This document shows positions 9,210 through 17,679 of a stretch of DNA of 64,000 nucleotides, piece after piece. Source of the stretch: Pseudomonas frederiksbergensis (GTDB taxonomy: Bacteria; Pseudomonadota; Gammaproteobacteria; Pseudomonadales; Pseudomonadaceae); the NCBI RefSeq assembly GCF_900105495.1, contig NZ_FNTF01000002.1:4332501-4396500 (forward strand). Direction: 5' to 3'. The translations under genes were made by a program, and so were the position numbers. Under the pieces are notes generated by a model. The model was not told where the DNA came from. It made no database searches and saw only the letters and a program-made list of their open reading frames with translations. Numbering within the stretch: the first letter of the stretch is position 1; each line of letters begins with the position of its first letter.

Positions 9210-10229
9210 ATGGCTCGTGGCGGTGTAAACAAAGCGGTGGTGCAAGCGGCGCGCCTGGCAATTCTGGCGCGTGGTGAAAACCCAAGCATCGATGCGGTAC
9301 GGATCGAGATGGGCAACACTGGCTCGAAAACCACGATTCATCGCTATTTGAAGGAGCTGGATGACGGTGCCGAGCGCATCGAGGTAGCGCCAGAACCGAT
9401 TGATGACGAGTTGGCGGGACTGGTCTCGCGGTTGGCACAAAGACTCAAGGAGCAGGCTCAGGAGCCCATCGATCAGGCCCGCGAACAATTCGATAAACAA
9501 AAGAAAGCGTTGGACACGCAGTTGCATGAGGCCCAACAAGCCAACACGCAACTACAGCAGCAGTACGAGATTCAAAGCCTGGCACTGACTCAAGAGTCCG
9601 AAGCCCTGCTGGAAACAAGCGCCATGCTGCAGACCGAGCAAACCCGCAACGCCGGACTGAACCAGGCACTGGCCGATTTCGAATTACGCTTGCAAGACAA
9701 GGATGAGCAGATCCGCTCATTGGAAGAAAAGCACCTGCACGCTCGCGATGCCCTGGAGCATTACCGCAATGCCGTCAAAGAACAGCGCGAGCAGGAGCAG
9801 CGCCGCCACGAAGGCCAGGTGCAGCAGATTCAAATGGAGTTGCGCCAGGCCCAGCAAAGCGCATTGGTGCGCCAGGATGAGATCACACAACTGCACCGCG
9901 ACAACGAACGTTTGTTGACGGAGAACCGTGGCACCCTGAGAGAGTTGAGCCTGCTGCAAGATCAACTCAAGCAAACCAACGCTCGACAGGATCAGCTGCT
10001 GGAACAGGTCAACCGCATCGACAGCGAACGCACCCTCCTCCAGGAACGCTTGCGCGCTGCCCTACTGGAAAGCCAGTCACTGAAACAGAACGTCGATGAG
10101 CAGTCGCAGATAAACAAAGCGCTGGAAATTGAGCTGATCAAGACTCAGGCGAGCCTTGATGAGACCGTGCGCCTGGCAGCCGTCATTGCGACAGCGCCAG
10201 ACGCATCAGAGCCTCAAAAGGACGATTAA
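9210..10229 (+). CDS. KfrA-like DNA-binding coiled-coil protein
   Basis: A 339-residue protein with an N-terminal KfrA-type helix-turn-helix ([19 protein letters not shown], then [16 protein letters not shown], about 1-55). An uninterrupted Gln/Glu-rich coiled coil runs from about 80 to 320 (repeated EQ, QQ and LQ heptads). Plasmid KfrA is an autorepressor whose alpha-helical tail multimerises. ATG at 9210 follows AGGAG and starts at the HTH; an upstream GTG/ATG reading to 9126 is not family-like and would cover the operator. It is divergent from the integrase and its stop overlaps the gor stop by 4 bp on the other strand. Confidence 0.85.
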   Translation: MARGGVNKAVVQAARLAILARGENPSIDAVRIEMGNTGSKTTIHRYLKELDDGAERIEVAPEPIDDELAGLVSRLAQRLKEQAQEPIDQAREQFDKQKKALDTQLHEAQQANTQLQQQYEIQSLALTQESEALLETSAMLQTEQTRNAGLNQALADFELRLQDKDEQIRSLEEKHLHARDALEHYRNAVKEQREQEQRRHEGQVQQIQMELRQAQQSALVRQDEITQLHRDNERLLTENRGTLRELSLLQDQLKQTNARQDQLLEQVNRIDSERTLLQERLRAALLESQSLKQNVDEQSQINKALEIELIKTQASLDETVRLAAVIATAPDASEPQKDD

Positions 10230-11584
10230 CCCGCGACCGGCGTGCGCATGGTGACGAACTCTTCGGCGGCAGTTGGGTGCACGCCGATGGTTTCATCGAA
10301 ATCGCGTTTGGTGGCACCCGCCTTCAAGGCGATTGCCAAGCCCTGCACAATTTCTCCAGCATCCGGACCGACCATATGACAGCCCAGAACCTTGTCGGTC
10401 TTGGCGTCCACCACCAGCTTCATCAGGGTGCGCTCCTGGCATTCGGTCAGGGTCAGCTTCATTGGACGGAAGCGGCTTTCGAAGATCACCACATCGTGAC
10501 CGGCCTCCCGGGCCTCTTCCTCGGTGAAACCGACCGTGCCGATGTTCGGCAAGCTGAATACCGCGGTCGGGATCATCTTGTAATCCACCGGCCGATATTG
10601 CTCAGGCTTGAACAAACGTCGTGCCACGGCCATGCCTTCGGCCAGAGCGACTGGCGTCAGCTGAACCCGACCGATTACATCGCCAAGCGCCAGGATCGAC
10701 GGTTCAGCCGTCTGATACTGCTCGTCAACTTCGACAAAACCTTTCTTGTCGAGTTTGACGCCGGTGTTTTCCAGCCCAAGATTATCGAGCATCGGACGTC
10801 GACCGGTGGCGTAGAACACACAATCCGCTTCCAGCTCACGGCCATCCTTGAGGGTCACCTTCAGGCTGCCATCGGACTGCTTGTCGATACGCTCGATGTC
10901 GGCGTTGAATTGCAGGTTCATGCCGCGCTTGATCAACTCCTCATGCAGGTGTTTACGCACCGCACCGTCGAAGCCGCGCAGGAACAGCTCACCGCGATAC
11001 AGCAACGTGGTTTCAGCGCCCAGACCATGGAAGATCCCGGCGAATTCGACGGCGATGTAACCACCGCCTACCACCAGAACGCGCTTGGGCAACTCTTTAA
11101 GGAAGAACGCCTGGTTGGAACTGATCGCGTGCTCGTGCCCCGGAATTTCCGGAATCTGTGGCCAGCCACCGGTAGCAATCAGGATGTTCTTGGCGGTGTG
11201 GCGCTCGCCATTGATCTCGACCGTGTTCGGGTCGATGATTTTGGCGTGGCCTTCATGCAAGGTCACGCCGCTGTTAACCAGAAGATTGCGATAGATACCG
11301 TTCAGTCGATTGATCTCGCGATCCTTGTTGGCGATCAGTGTCGCCCAATCGAACTTCGCTTCGCCCGGCGTCCAGCCAAAACCTTGCGACTGTTCGAAGT
11401 CTTCGGCGAAGTGTGCGCCGTAGACCAGCAGCTTCTTCGGCACACAGCCGACATTCACACAAGTGCCGCCCAGATAGCGGCTCTCGGCCACGGCCACTTT
11501 CGCGCCAAAACCGGCAGCAAAACGCGCAGCCCGCACACCGCCGGAACCGGCGCCAATCACATAAAGGTCAAAATCGTAGGCCAT
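10226..11584 (-). CDS. gor: Glutathione-disulfide reductase
   Basis: This 452-residue FAD enzyme reduces oxidised glutathione with NADPH in the cytosol. Seen: the FAD motif [17 protein letters not shown], the redox disulfide [12 protein letters not shown] (Cys about 42 and 47), the nucleotide-binding [30 protein letters not shown], and the C-terminal active-site His in [18 protein letters not shown] at 11584 follows GAGGAG; a TTG two codons earlier is less likely. The gene is next to galU as in other Pseudomonas, but a terminator separates the two. Confidence 0.96.
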   Translation of the reverse strand: MAYDFDLYVIGAGSGGVRAARFAAGFGAKVAVAESRYLGGTCVNVGCVPKKLLVYGAHFAEDFEQSQGFGWTPGEAKFDWATLIANKDREINRLNGIYRNLLVNSGVTLHEGHAKIIDPNTVEINGERHTAKNILIATGGWPQIPEIPGHEHAISSNQAFFLKELPKRVLVVGGGYIAVEFAGIFHGLGAETTLLYRGELFLRGFDGAVRKHLHEELIKRGMNLQFNADIERIDKQSDGSLKVTLKDGRELEADCVFYATGRRPMLDNLGLENTGVKLDKKGFVEVDEQYQTAEPSILALGDVIGRVQLTPVALAEGMAVARRLFKPEQYRPVDYKMIPTAVFSLPNIGTVGFTEEEAREAGHDVVIFESRFRPMKLTLTECQERTLMKLVVDAKTDKVLGCHMVGPDAGEIVQGLAIALKAGATKRDFDETIGVHPTAAEEFVTMRTPVAG

Positions 11585-11665
11585 TTTCAATCTCCTCGGC
11601 AGTCCACAAGCATACCCGCAGACATCCGTTGGGCAAGCGCTGCGAACGATATGGGGACGGAAAAT

Positions 11666-11691
11666 GAAAAAGCCACCCGAAGGTGGCTTTT
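11666..11691. terminator. Terminator between galU and gor
   Basis: AAAAAGCCACC pairs with GGTGGCTTTT around CGAA. It is oriented to end galU transcripts before gor and is usable on both strands. Confidence 0.85.
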
Positions 11692-11714
11692 CAATACAAG
11701 TGGGTCAGAGGCTA

Positions 11715-12554
11715 TCAGTAAGCCTTGCCAGTCTTGTAGAAGTTCTCGAAGCAGAAGTTGGTAGCTTCGATGTAGCCTTCAGCGCCACCGCAGTCAAAAC
11801 GCTTGCCCTTGAACTTGTAGGCAATCACGCAACCGTTTTTCGCCTGCTTCATCAGGGCGTCGGTGATTTGAATCTCGCCGCCTTTGCCTGGCTCGGTTTG
11901 CTTGATCAGCTCGAAAATATCCGGCGTCAGGATGTAACGACCGATGATCGCGAGGTTCGACGGTGCGTCTTCCGGAGCTGGTTTTTCGACCATGTTGCGA
12001 ACGCGATACAAATCATCAGCGATCAGCTCGCCGGCGATCACGCCGTACTTGTTGGTTTCCATCGGATCCACTTCCTGGATCGCAACGATGGTGCAGCGGT
12101 ACTGCTCGTACAGCTTGACCATCTGGGTCAGGACGCCGTCGCCTTCGAGGTTGACGCACAAGTCGTCCGCCAGCACTACCGCGAACGGTTCGTCACCGAT
12201 CAGTGGACGGCCAGTCAGGATAGCGTGGCCCAGGCCTTTCATTTCGGTCTGGCGGGTGTAGGAAAACGAGCACTCGTCCAACAGTTTGCGGATACCGACC
12301 AGGTATTTTTCCTTGTCGGTGCCTTTGATCTGGTTTTCCAGCTCGTAGCTGATGTCGAAGTGATCTTCAAGAGCGCGCTTGCCGCGACCGGTAACGATGG
12401 AAATTTCGGTCAACCCAGCGTCCAGTGCTTCTTCGACGCCGTACTGGATCAGTGGCTTGTTTACCACCGGCAGCATTTCTTTGGGCATGGCTTTAGTCGC
12501 TGGCAGGAAGCGAGTACCGTAACCGGCTGCTGGGAACAAGCATTTCTTGATCAT
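11715..12554 (-). CDS. galU: UTP-glucose-1-phosphate uridylyltransferase
   Basis: This 279-residue nucleotidyltransferase makes UDP-glucose for LPS, exopolysaccharide and trehalose pathways. The N-terminal signature KKCLFPAAGYGTRFLPATKA and KEMLPVVNKPLIQYGVEEA bind nucleotide. VVLADDLCVN supplies the metal-binding Asp, and KFKGKRFDCGGAEGYIEA is the C-terminal GalU motif. Length is normal. About 260 bp of upstream non-coding sequence should contain its promoter. Confidence 0.97.
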   Translation of the reverse strand: MIKKCLFPAAGYGTRFLPATKAMPKEMLPVVNKPLIQYGVEEALDAGLTEISIVTGRGKRALEDHFDISYELENQIKGTDKEKYLVGIRKLLDECSFSYTRQTEMKGLGHAILTGRPLIGDEPFAVVLADDLCVNLEGDGVLTQMVKLYEQYRCTIVAIQEVDPMETNKYGVIAGELIADDLYRVRNMVEKPAPEDAPSNLAIIGRYILTPDIFELIKQTEPGKGGEIQITDALMKQAKNGCVIAYKFKGKRFDCGGAEGYIEATNFCFENFYKTGKAY

Positions 12555-12812
12555 AAAAGTCCTTGATAGGGCTGTGTGTACGAGTTTCGGCGCAGTCTAA
12601 TCAGGCGGCGTGCACCTTACAATGCCCCCGCGCTGGCTAACCGATGCCATCATAGAGAAATATTCTCGCGGATAGTTCCCGAGATAACTCCGCAGCCTTA
12701 TAGATAGCACAGACCATCAGTTCTGCACGGCTGCGAATCCTACACCATCAGCACCCGTTGAGTGCATTTGGCGCTATCATTGCGCGATTGAACCAGTCAA
12801 CGAGGCAGATAG

Positions 12813-13001
12813 ATGTCGGAAGCAAAAAGTGTCAATGGGTTCCTGATCAATCAGGCGAAAGACGGTCAGTGGTGGGTAGACAGTGCAGGCGGCGAAAATA
12901 TCGCCGGGCCTTTTCCCACCGAAGCGTCGGCGATTGAAGTGGCATCCGTTCTGGAGCTCGAACACCCAGCTCCGAAGCGTCGCGGCAAGGACAAGTCCTG
13001 A
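12813..13001 (+). CDS. Small conserved hypothetical protein
   Basis: A 62-residue soluble protein (MSEAKSVNGFLINQAKDGQW and onward) with a basic lysine-rich tail (KRRGKDKS). The Trp-Trp-Val and GGENIAGPFPTEASAIEVA stretch suggests a small beta-sheet domain where an external residue ladder is read, but no function is recognised. It is followed at once by a strong terminator, and base composition is like its neighbours, which supports a real monocistronic gene. Confidence 0.7.
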   Translation: MSEAKSVNGFLINQAKDGQWWVDSAGGENIAGPFPTEASAIEVASVLELEHPAPKRRGKDKS

Positions 13002-13020
13002 GAAGCACCGGACTCGACCC

Positions 13021-13047
13021 AAGCCCTGCCTTGCGCAGGGCTTTTTT
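13021..13047 (+). terminator. Intrinsic terminator
   Basis: AAGCCCTGC pairs with GCAGGGCTTTTTT around CTTGC, right after the 62-residue ORF. Confidence 0.93.
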
Positions 13048-13140
13048 GTGATTGCCCGCAAACAAGTGGCCATTCGCTATAACCTTTTGATGCCAGCGCT
13101 GTCATAGGCTCAGCCCCTTCATCCTGACGACGACAACGAC

Positions 13141-13422
13141 ATGAATAAATTTTTGCCCCTGATTGCGGCATTGGCCCTGAGCGGCTGCGCCACTTCCGAA
13201 ACGACCTACCTGAACAACGGCGAGCAAGGCCTGACCATCGACTGTTCCGGGGAAGCCAACTCCTGGGCCACCTGCTACGAAAAAGCCGATGCCTCATGCG
13301 CTGGCACCGGCTATCGGATCGTAGGAACCGACGGAACACCTTCGACCAAGGAAAGCGACAAGACCCTGGGCGTTGACGTCGGCAACTTCAAGAACCGCAG
13401 CGTCGTGGTGGTCTGCAAGTAA
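13141..13422 (+). CDS. Small lipoprotein with four mature cysteines
   Basis: A 93-residue lipoprotein: MNKFLPLIAALALSGC is a complete signal with lipobox LSGC, so Cys16 is lipidated. The residue after it is Ala, which predicts outer-membrane sorting. The mature part has further cysteines (IDCSGE, ATCYEK, ASCAGT and VVVVCK) that could make two disulfides. The YEKADASCAGTGYRIVG stretch is common to small Pseudomonas surface lipoproteins of unknown role. Monocistronic; convergent with the gene at 13434. Confidence 0.8.
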   Translation: MNKFLPLIAALALSGCATSETTYLNNGEQGLTIDCSGEANSWATCYEKADASCAGTGYRIVGTDGTPSTKESDKTLGVDVGNFKNRSVVVVCK

Positions 13423-13433
13423 GGCGCTCTGCC

Positions 13434-13664
13434 CTACATGTGAATTTCGGCGAACTTGATCCCGAGGCTGCGCACCGTCTCGATCAAATCGTCGAGGCTG
13501 CTGAAGGATTCGACTTCATCATTCTCATCGACCAAAAAATAACTGCGCCCGGCGCTTTTCTTGAAAAACACGATCCATTCTCCCGGATTCGCCGGATTCT
13601 GAATCACGTGGGTGGCAGAGATGTGACCCTCTGCATGGCGCTCCTGTACCTGCTCTCGCTTCAT
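13434..13664 (-). CDS. Small conserved hypothetical protein
   Basis: A 76-residue soluble protein starting MKREQVQERHAEGHISATHV. ATG at 13664 follows GGAG by 7 nt; a longer start at 13694 would run through the terminator of the upstream gene. The middle (GEWIVFFKKSAGRSYFLVDE) and the end (LDDLIETVRSLGIKFAEIHM) suggest a small alpha/beta fold similar to ParE-toxin or HicB-like domains, but no family is recognised with confidence. Confidence 0.7.
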   Translation of the reverse strand: MKREQVQERHAEGHISATHVIQNPANPGEWIVFFKKSAGRSYFLVDENDEVESFSSLDDLIETVRSLGIKFAEIHM

Positions 13665-13684
13665 GCTCGACTCCAGAAATGACA

Positions 13685-13713
13685 ATGCCGCCAAAGCGCT
13701 ACTTTGGCGGCAT
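13685..13713 (-). terminator. Stem-loop downstream of the 13,737 lipoprotein gene
   Basis: ATGCCGCCAAAG pairs with CTTTGGCGGCAT. The T-run on the minus strand is weak (TTGTCATTT), so termination may be partial. Confidence 0.65.
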
Positions 13714-13736
13714 CGGTGCTGACGGGCGACAGTCTA

Positions 13737-14093
13737 TCAGCCGGAAATGCACGCCGTAGCGGCATTGCGTACATCCATGGGGCGCAACGGCACATTGGAA
13801 ATGCGCTCGTGCAACTTGATGCTGCTGCCAGTGGAGCGGTCTTCAATATCAAATACCGCGGCCGGCCCCGAGGAGAACTTCTGCGGCACGATGACTCGCA
13901 CACCGTCCTTGTGCGGCTCGACTTGCAGCGCTCCCCGGCTGCTGGACAGTTTTTCGGTGAGGCATTGCGCGTACTCGTGAGGCTTCTTGCCTGAAATCAC
14001 GCTCATGGTCGGTAGTGACTCATTGATCTCCGAGACATTCGCACAACCACTCATCGCTATCGCCATAGGCAGGAACACCACACCCCACTTCAT
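13737..14093 (-). CDS. Lipoprotein of unknown function
   Basis: A 118-residue lipoprotein. MKWGVVFLPMAIAMSGC is the signal with lipobox MSGC; ATG at 14093 lies 7 nt after GGAG, and the upstream open extension is not signal-like. The mature part has PHEYAQCLTEKL and a C-terminal RNAATACISG, with two further Cys that may pair. KPHEYAQCLTEKLSSSRG resembles small Pseudomonas lipoproteins with no known function. It is separated from the downstream gene by the stem-loop at 13685. Confidence 0.75.
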   Translation of the reverse strand: MKWGVVFLPMAIAMSGCANVSEINESLPTMSVISGKKPHEYAQCLTEKLSSSRGALQVEPHKDGVRVIVPQKFSSGPAAVFDIEDRSTGSSIKLHERISNVPLRPMDVRNAATACISG

Positions 14094-14305
14094 ACAACAC
14101 CTCCGATAAAGACACTCCGACAGTACAAATGCTGTTTTTCTCCGAGGCATGCTGGGTTTATCGCTCATAGAATTCCGTATAACTGTTTTTAATTGTCAAA
14201 CCAGACCTCGACGGCCGGATAATAACCCGTTCGGGCTGATAAACTGCGCCAATCGCACATGCTATCGTTTTGATTTTGTAGAAAAAGCCCTTCTGGAGGC
14301 GCCTC

Positions 14306-14608
14306 ATGAAATTTATCCACCAGCGCGAGCACCTCAACGAAGACGACATCGTCGTCATTCAATGCTCCCAAACATGCAATATCCGTTTGATGAACGACGC
14401 CAATTTTCGCAGCTTCAAGAATGGCGGCCGCCACACTTACCACGGCGGTGCGTTCGACACCTTCCCGGCCCGGATTACCGCGCCGAGCACCGGCTTCTGG
14501 AACATCACCATCGACACGGTGAACCGTCGGCCGATCAGCGTTACTCGCAAACCGACCCTGACTCACACCATCAAGATCATCCGCCGCTCCAGCACGAAAC
14601 TGAGCTGA
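14306..14608 (+). CDS. DUF1883 domain protein
   Basis: A 100-residue protein (MKFIHQREHLNEDDIVVIQC) matching the DUF1883 pattern: a short N-terminal HQREHLNEDD segment, NIRLMNDANFRSFKNGGRHTY, then a beta-rich part GFWNITIDTV with basic strands (HTIKIIRRSS). DUF1883 is sometimes found fused to TIR or CHAT-like domains; alone its role is unknown. It is followed 30 bp later by a small gene in the same direction, probably one transcript. Confidence 0.8.
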   Translation: MKFIHQREHLNEDDIVVIQCSQTCNIRLMNDANFRSFKNGGRHTYHGGAFDTFPARITAPSTGFWNITIDTVNRRPISVTRKPTLTHTIKIIRRSSTKLS

Positions 14609-14637
14609 GTGACATCCAGACACCAGGAAAAGCAGGT

Positions 14638-14814
14638 ATGACCGTGGCCCAAACGACCAAGTACGTCATCAAATACAAACTCAACGGTGAGCGCCGCTTC
14701 GAATTTGCCCAGCTTGAAAACGGCACCGAAGAAGAAGCCAAGGCTGCGCTGAATGCTCTTCATGGTTCGAGCGACGATGTCATTAGCGACATCAATGTCA
14801 GCAAAGCGCTGTAA
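14638..14814 (+). CDS. Small conserved hypothetical protein
   Basis: A 58-residue protein (MTVAQTTKYVIKYKLNGERR and onward to VSKAL). A beta-hairpin (YVIKYKLNGERRFEF) is followed by an acidic helix (GTEEEAKAALNALH) and a final strand (VISDINV). It starts 30 bp after the DUF1883 stop behind AGGAAAAG and is probably cotranscribed. No function recognised. Confidence 0.65.
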   Translation: MTVAQTTKYVIKYKLNGERRFEFAQLENGTEEEAKAALNALHGSSDDVISDINVSKAL

Positions 14815-14940
14815 CGGGATCCGGAGCGATAACATGGACGTCTGCTCCTGCCTCCGGAATTCAACCGCAAGCGCCGGAGTGTCAACGCAATCCCAGCTCC
14901 CCAGACTGGCCACCTCAACCTTTGGTTTAGGAGTCAGAAC

Positions 14941-15147
14941 ATGCCTACTTCCTCGATTCGCTTCATCAGCGGCACTTCCAGCCTTGGCGTCTTGCTGCTG
15001 GCGTTCAGCGCCGAGGGTTTATGTGCGCTGCTGATCGGTGATGACCTGGTAATGCTGGAACGCGATCTTTCGGATGGCAGCCTTGGCGGCTACCGTTGGG
15101 GGCTGGAGCGTAAACGGCAATTGCCGGATCGTGAAGCGCAGCGATGA
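14941..15147 (+). pseudogene. Internally deleted Ada/MGMT-like gene
   Basis: A 68-codon ORF behind AGGAG. Its first half (SLGVLLLAFSAEGLCALLIG) matches the start of the Ada methyltransferase half, compare SLGAILVAQSERGVCAILLG in the ada gene at 16606. Its last part (SDGSLGGYRWGLERKRQL) matches the extreme C-terminus, compare SDGNLSGYRWGVERKRQL. About 100 residues between them, including the PCHR active site, are missing, so methyltransferase activity is not possible. The stop overlaps the next start (ATGA at 15144), so it may persist as a translationally coupled leader of the repair operon. Confidence 0.7.
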
Positions 15148-15848
15148 GCGAGCGCTCTCTCGATGGACTGGACTGGGTCATGCTAGAGCAGCAGCTCGAT
15201 CAGGATGGCTGCGCGGTTATCAGGTCGCTTTTAAGCCACGAGACGTGCGATGAAATCAGCGCGCTGTATGCCCGTCCCGAACCGTTTCGCTCGCAAGTCA
15301 TCATGGCTCGTCACGGCTTTGGCCGTGGCGAGTACAAATACTTCAAATACCCGTTGCCAGATGTCGTCGCCCGTTTGCGCAGTGCGTTCTATCCTCGACT
15401 GGTGCCCGTTGCCAATCGCTGGTATGAGCACATGAACCTGCCAACCCGTTTCCCGCAAACCCATGAAGCATTTCTCGACCGCTGTCATGCCGCCGGTCAG
15501 GAACGCCCGACGCCGCTGTTGCTGCAATATGGACCGCAGGACTACAACTGCTTGCATCAGGACCTGTACGGCGAACACGTATTCCCGCTGCAAGCGGCAA
15601 TTCTGCTGTCAGAGCCGGAAGACGACTTCACCGGTGGTGAGTTCGTGCTGACGGAGCAGCGCCCGCGAATGCAGTCGCGCCCCCAGGTCATCGGCCTGAA
15701 GAAAGGCGACGCTCTGATCTTTGCCGTCAACCAACGACCGGTCAAAGGCGTTCGTGGCTATTACCGAGTGACCCTGCGCCACGGCGTGAGTCGCCTGCAC
15801 AGCGGAAAACGGCATACCCTCGGAATCATCTTTCACGACGCGTTATGA
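15144..15848 (+). CDS. 2OG-Fe(II) oxygenase of the alkylation-repair operon
   Basis: A 234-residue dioxygenase. The Fe(II) triad is visible as HxD in NCLHQDLYGEH (about 137-139) and a late His in RVTLRHGVSRLHSGKRHTLG, with Arg for 2-oxoglutarate nearby. It is unlike AlkB at sequence level and belongs to a separate prolyl-hydroxylase-like group often found between Ada-type genes and alkB. The ATGA overlap with the preceding mini-gene and the 4-bp gap to alkB show an operon, so a role in alkylation damage response is inferred. The exact substrate is unknown. Confidence 0.85.
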   Translation: MSERSLDGLDWVMLEQQLDQDGCAVIRSLLSHETCDEISALYARPEPFRSQVIMARHGFGRGEYKYFKYPLPDVVARLRSAFYPRLVPVANRWYEHMNLPTRFPQTHEAFLDRCHAAGQERPTPLLLQYGPQDYNCLHQDLYGEHVFPLQAAILLSEPEDDFTGGEFVLTEQRPRMQSRPQVIGLKKGDALIFAVNQRPVKGVRGYYRVTLRHGVSRLHSGKRHTLGIIFHDAL

Positions 15849-15852
15849 CCCC

Positions 15853-16518
15853 ATGAACCCGACCACCTTCGACTTGTTTGCCGACGTGGAACCCGAGCAG
15901 CAACCCAGGCTCGATCGTATCGGCGACCAGTCCTGCGTCCTCAGAGGCTTTGCCCTGCCTTGGTTGGATCAGTTGCTTCCCGCGCTGGACGCGGTTCTGG
16001 CGTCCGCACCGTTTCGGCAGATGATCACGCCCGGGGGCTTTACCATGTCGGTCGCCTTGAGCAGTTGCGGCACGCTTGGCTGGACCACCGACCGCAGCGG
16101 TTATCGCTATACCCGCGAGGATCCGCTGACCGGGCAACCCTGGCCGAAAATGCCCGAGCTGTTTCTTGAACTGGCACAAGCGGCGGCGCGGCAAGCGGGG
16201 TTTGCGGATTTCGTGCCGGATTCCTGCCTGATCAACCGCTATGTTCCTGGAGCGAAGATGTCGTTGCACCAGGACAAAAACGAAGTTTCCTACGCAGCGC
16301 CCATTGTTTCAGTGTCCCTTGGACTGCCGGCGATGTTCCTGTTCGGCGGCTTCGAGCGCAGCGATAAAAGCCAACGCGTGCCGCTGTTGCATGGCGACAT
16401 CGTGGTCTGGGGTGGCGTGGATCGTTTGCGTTATCACGGGGTCCTGCCGATCAAGGATGGCCAACACCCGCGACTGGGCGAACAGCGGATCAACTTCACC
16501 TTTCGCACCGCCGGATGA
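15853..16518 (+). CDS. alkB: DNA oxidative demethylase AlkB
   Basis: This 221-residue Fe(II)/2OG dioxygenase repairs 1-methyladenine and 3-methylcytosine. The family motifs are NRYVPGAKMSLHQDKNE (HxD at about 136-138), a later His in VDRLRYHGVLPI and RINFTFRTAG, whose Arg binds 2OG. SLGLPAMFLFGG and WGGVDRLRYHG are typical AlkB stretches. It lies 4 bp after the 2OG oxygenase and about 90 bp before ada, in an adaptive-response operon. Confidence 0.96.
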   Translation: MNPTTFDLFADVEPEQQPRLDRIGDQSCVLRGFALPWLDQLLPALDAVLASAPFRQMITPGGFTMSVALSSCGTLGWTTDRSGYRYTREDPLTGQPWPKMPELFLELAQAAARQAGFADFVPDSCLINRYVPGAKMSLHQDKNEVSYAAPIVSVSLGLPAMFLFGGFERSDKSQRVPLLHGDIVVWGGVDRLRYHGVLPIKDGQHPRLGEQRINFTFRTAG

Positions 16519-16605
16519 AGCCTTCGAATTCGACCGCAAGACCCGGAGTGCGGCGACCCTGTCGGCTGGTTAATCTGCATGAAACGGATCAACGGACATG
16601 AAGCC

Positions 16606-17679
16606 ATGACAAGCCATTCGACAAAGATTGCCACCGAGAACGACCCTCGCTGGGCCGCCGTTATCGCGCGTGATCCCCGGGCAGACGGGCAGTTTGTATA
16701 TGCCGTGAAAACCACCGGCATTTACTGCCGCCCCAGCAGCCTGGCGCGTTTGCCAAAACCACAGAACGTCGAATTCTTCGACACGGCCGAACAGGCCCAG
16801 GCGGCGGGTTATCGCCCAAGCAAGCGCGCCGCGAAAGATCAAAGTGAGATCGCCGCGCAACATGCTGCGACCGTGGCGGCCGCTTGCCGCCAGATCGAAA
16901 CCGCGGAAAGTCTGCCTGTTCTGAGCGAACTGGCTGTTGCCGCGGGCCTCAGCAGCTTTCACTTCCATCGGGTGTTCAAAGCGATTACCGGTCTGACGCC
17001 TAAAGGTTACGCTGCGGCCCATCGTTCACGCAGGGTCCGGGAGCGCCTCGCGGACGGAGACTCGGTGACCGATGCGCTGTATGACGCCGGCTTCAACTCC
17101 AACAGCCGTTTCTATGAAGCCGCCGATCAGCTATTGGGCATGAAACCCGGTGATTACCGCGCCGCCGGTCAGAACAATGACATTCGTTTTGCCGTCGGCC
17201 AGTGCTCCCTGGGAGCGATTCTGGTGGCGCAGAGTGAGCGTGGTGTTTGCGCGATCCTGCTGGGCGATGACCCGCACCAACTGGTTTGCGATCTACAGGA
17301 CAAATTTCGGCGAGCCAACCTGATTGGCGCCGACCAAGCGTTCGAGCAACTGATCGCCAAGGTGGTTGGTTTTATCGAAGCACCGGCCCTTGGCCTCGAC
17401 TTGCCGCTGGATGTTCGTGGCACCGCTTTTCAAGAACGGGTCTGGCAAGCCCTGCGGGAAATTCCCGTCGGCTGCACCGCCAGCTATGCCGATATCGCTC
17501 AACGAATCGGCGCGCCAAAAGCGATGCGCGCCGTGGCTCAAGCCTGTGGCGCGAACAATATCGCCGTGGCGATTCCGTGCCACCGCGTGGTGCGCAGCGA
17601 CGGCAACCTGTCGGGCTATCGCTGGGGTGTGGAACGCAAGCGTCAGTTGCTTGAGCGCGAAAACCCGTCTGAGTCCTGA
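16606..17679 (+). CDS. ada: Ada-type regulator/O6-methylguanine methyltransferase with degenerate zinc site
   Basis: This 357-residue fusion has an N-Ada domain (about 10-80), an AraC HTH pair (about 90-185, AAGLSSFHFHRVFKAITGLT) and a methyltransferase domain (about 195-350) with the intact active site VAIPCHRVVRSDG. In classical Ada, Cys38, 42, 69 and 72 hold zinc and Cys38 takes methyl groups from phosphotriesters. Here only the first remains (YCRPSS); the others read Ser, Ser (RPSKRA) and Ala. The repair half should work, but the methyl-sensing switch is doubtful. ATG 16606 is chosen from alignment with Ada; ATG 16579 is possible. Its 3' end overlaps the minus-strand gene by 37 bp. Confidence 0.93.
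   Translation: MTSHSTKIATENDPRWAAVIARDPRADGQFVYAVKTTGIYCRPSSLARLPKPQNVEFFDTAEQAQAAGYRPSKRAAKDQSEIAAQHAATVAAACRQIETAESLPVLSELAVAAGLSSFHFHRVFKAITGLTPKGYAAAHRSRRVRERLADGDSVTDALYDAGFNSNSRFYEAADQLLGMKPGDYRAAGQNNDIRFAVGQCSLGAILVAQSERGVCAILLGDDPHQLVCDLQDKFRRANLIGADQAFEQLIAKVVGFIEAPALGLDLPLDVRGTAFQERVWQALREIPVGCTASYADIAQRIGAPKAMRAVAQACGANNIAVAIPCHRVVRSDGNLSGYRWGVERKRQLLERENPSES

Noticed and set aside
10277..11764. 495-codon plus-strand frame
   Set aside because: Antisense of gor, same reasons.
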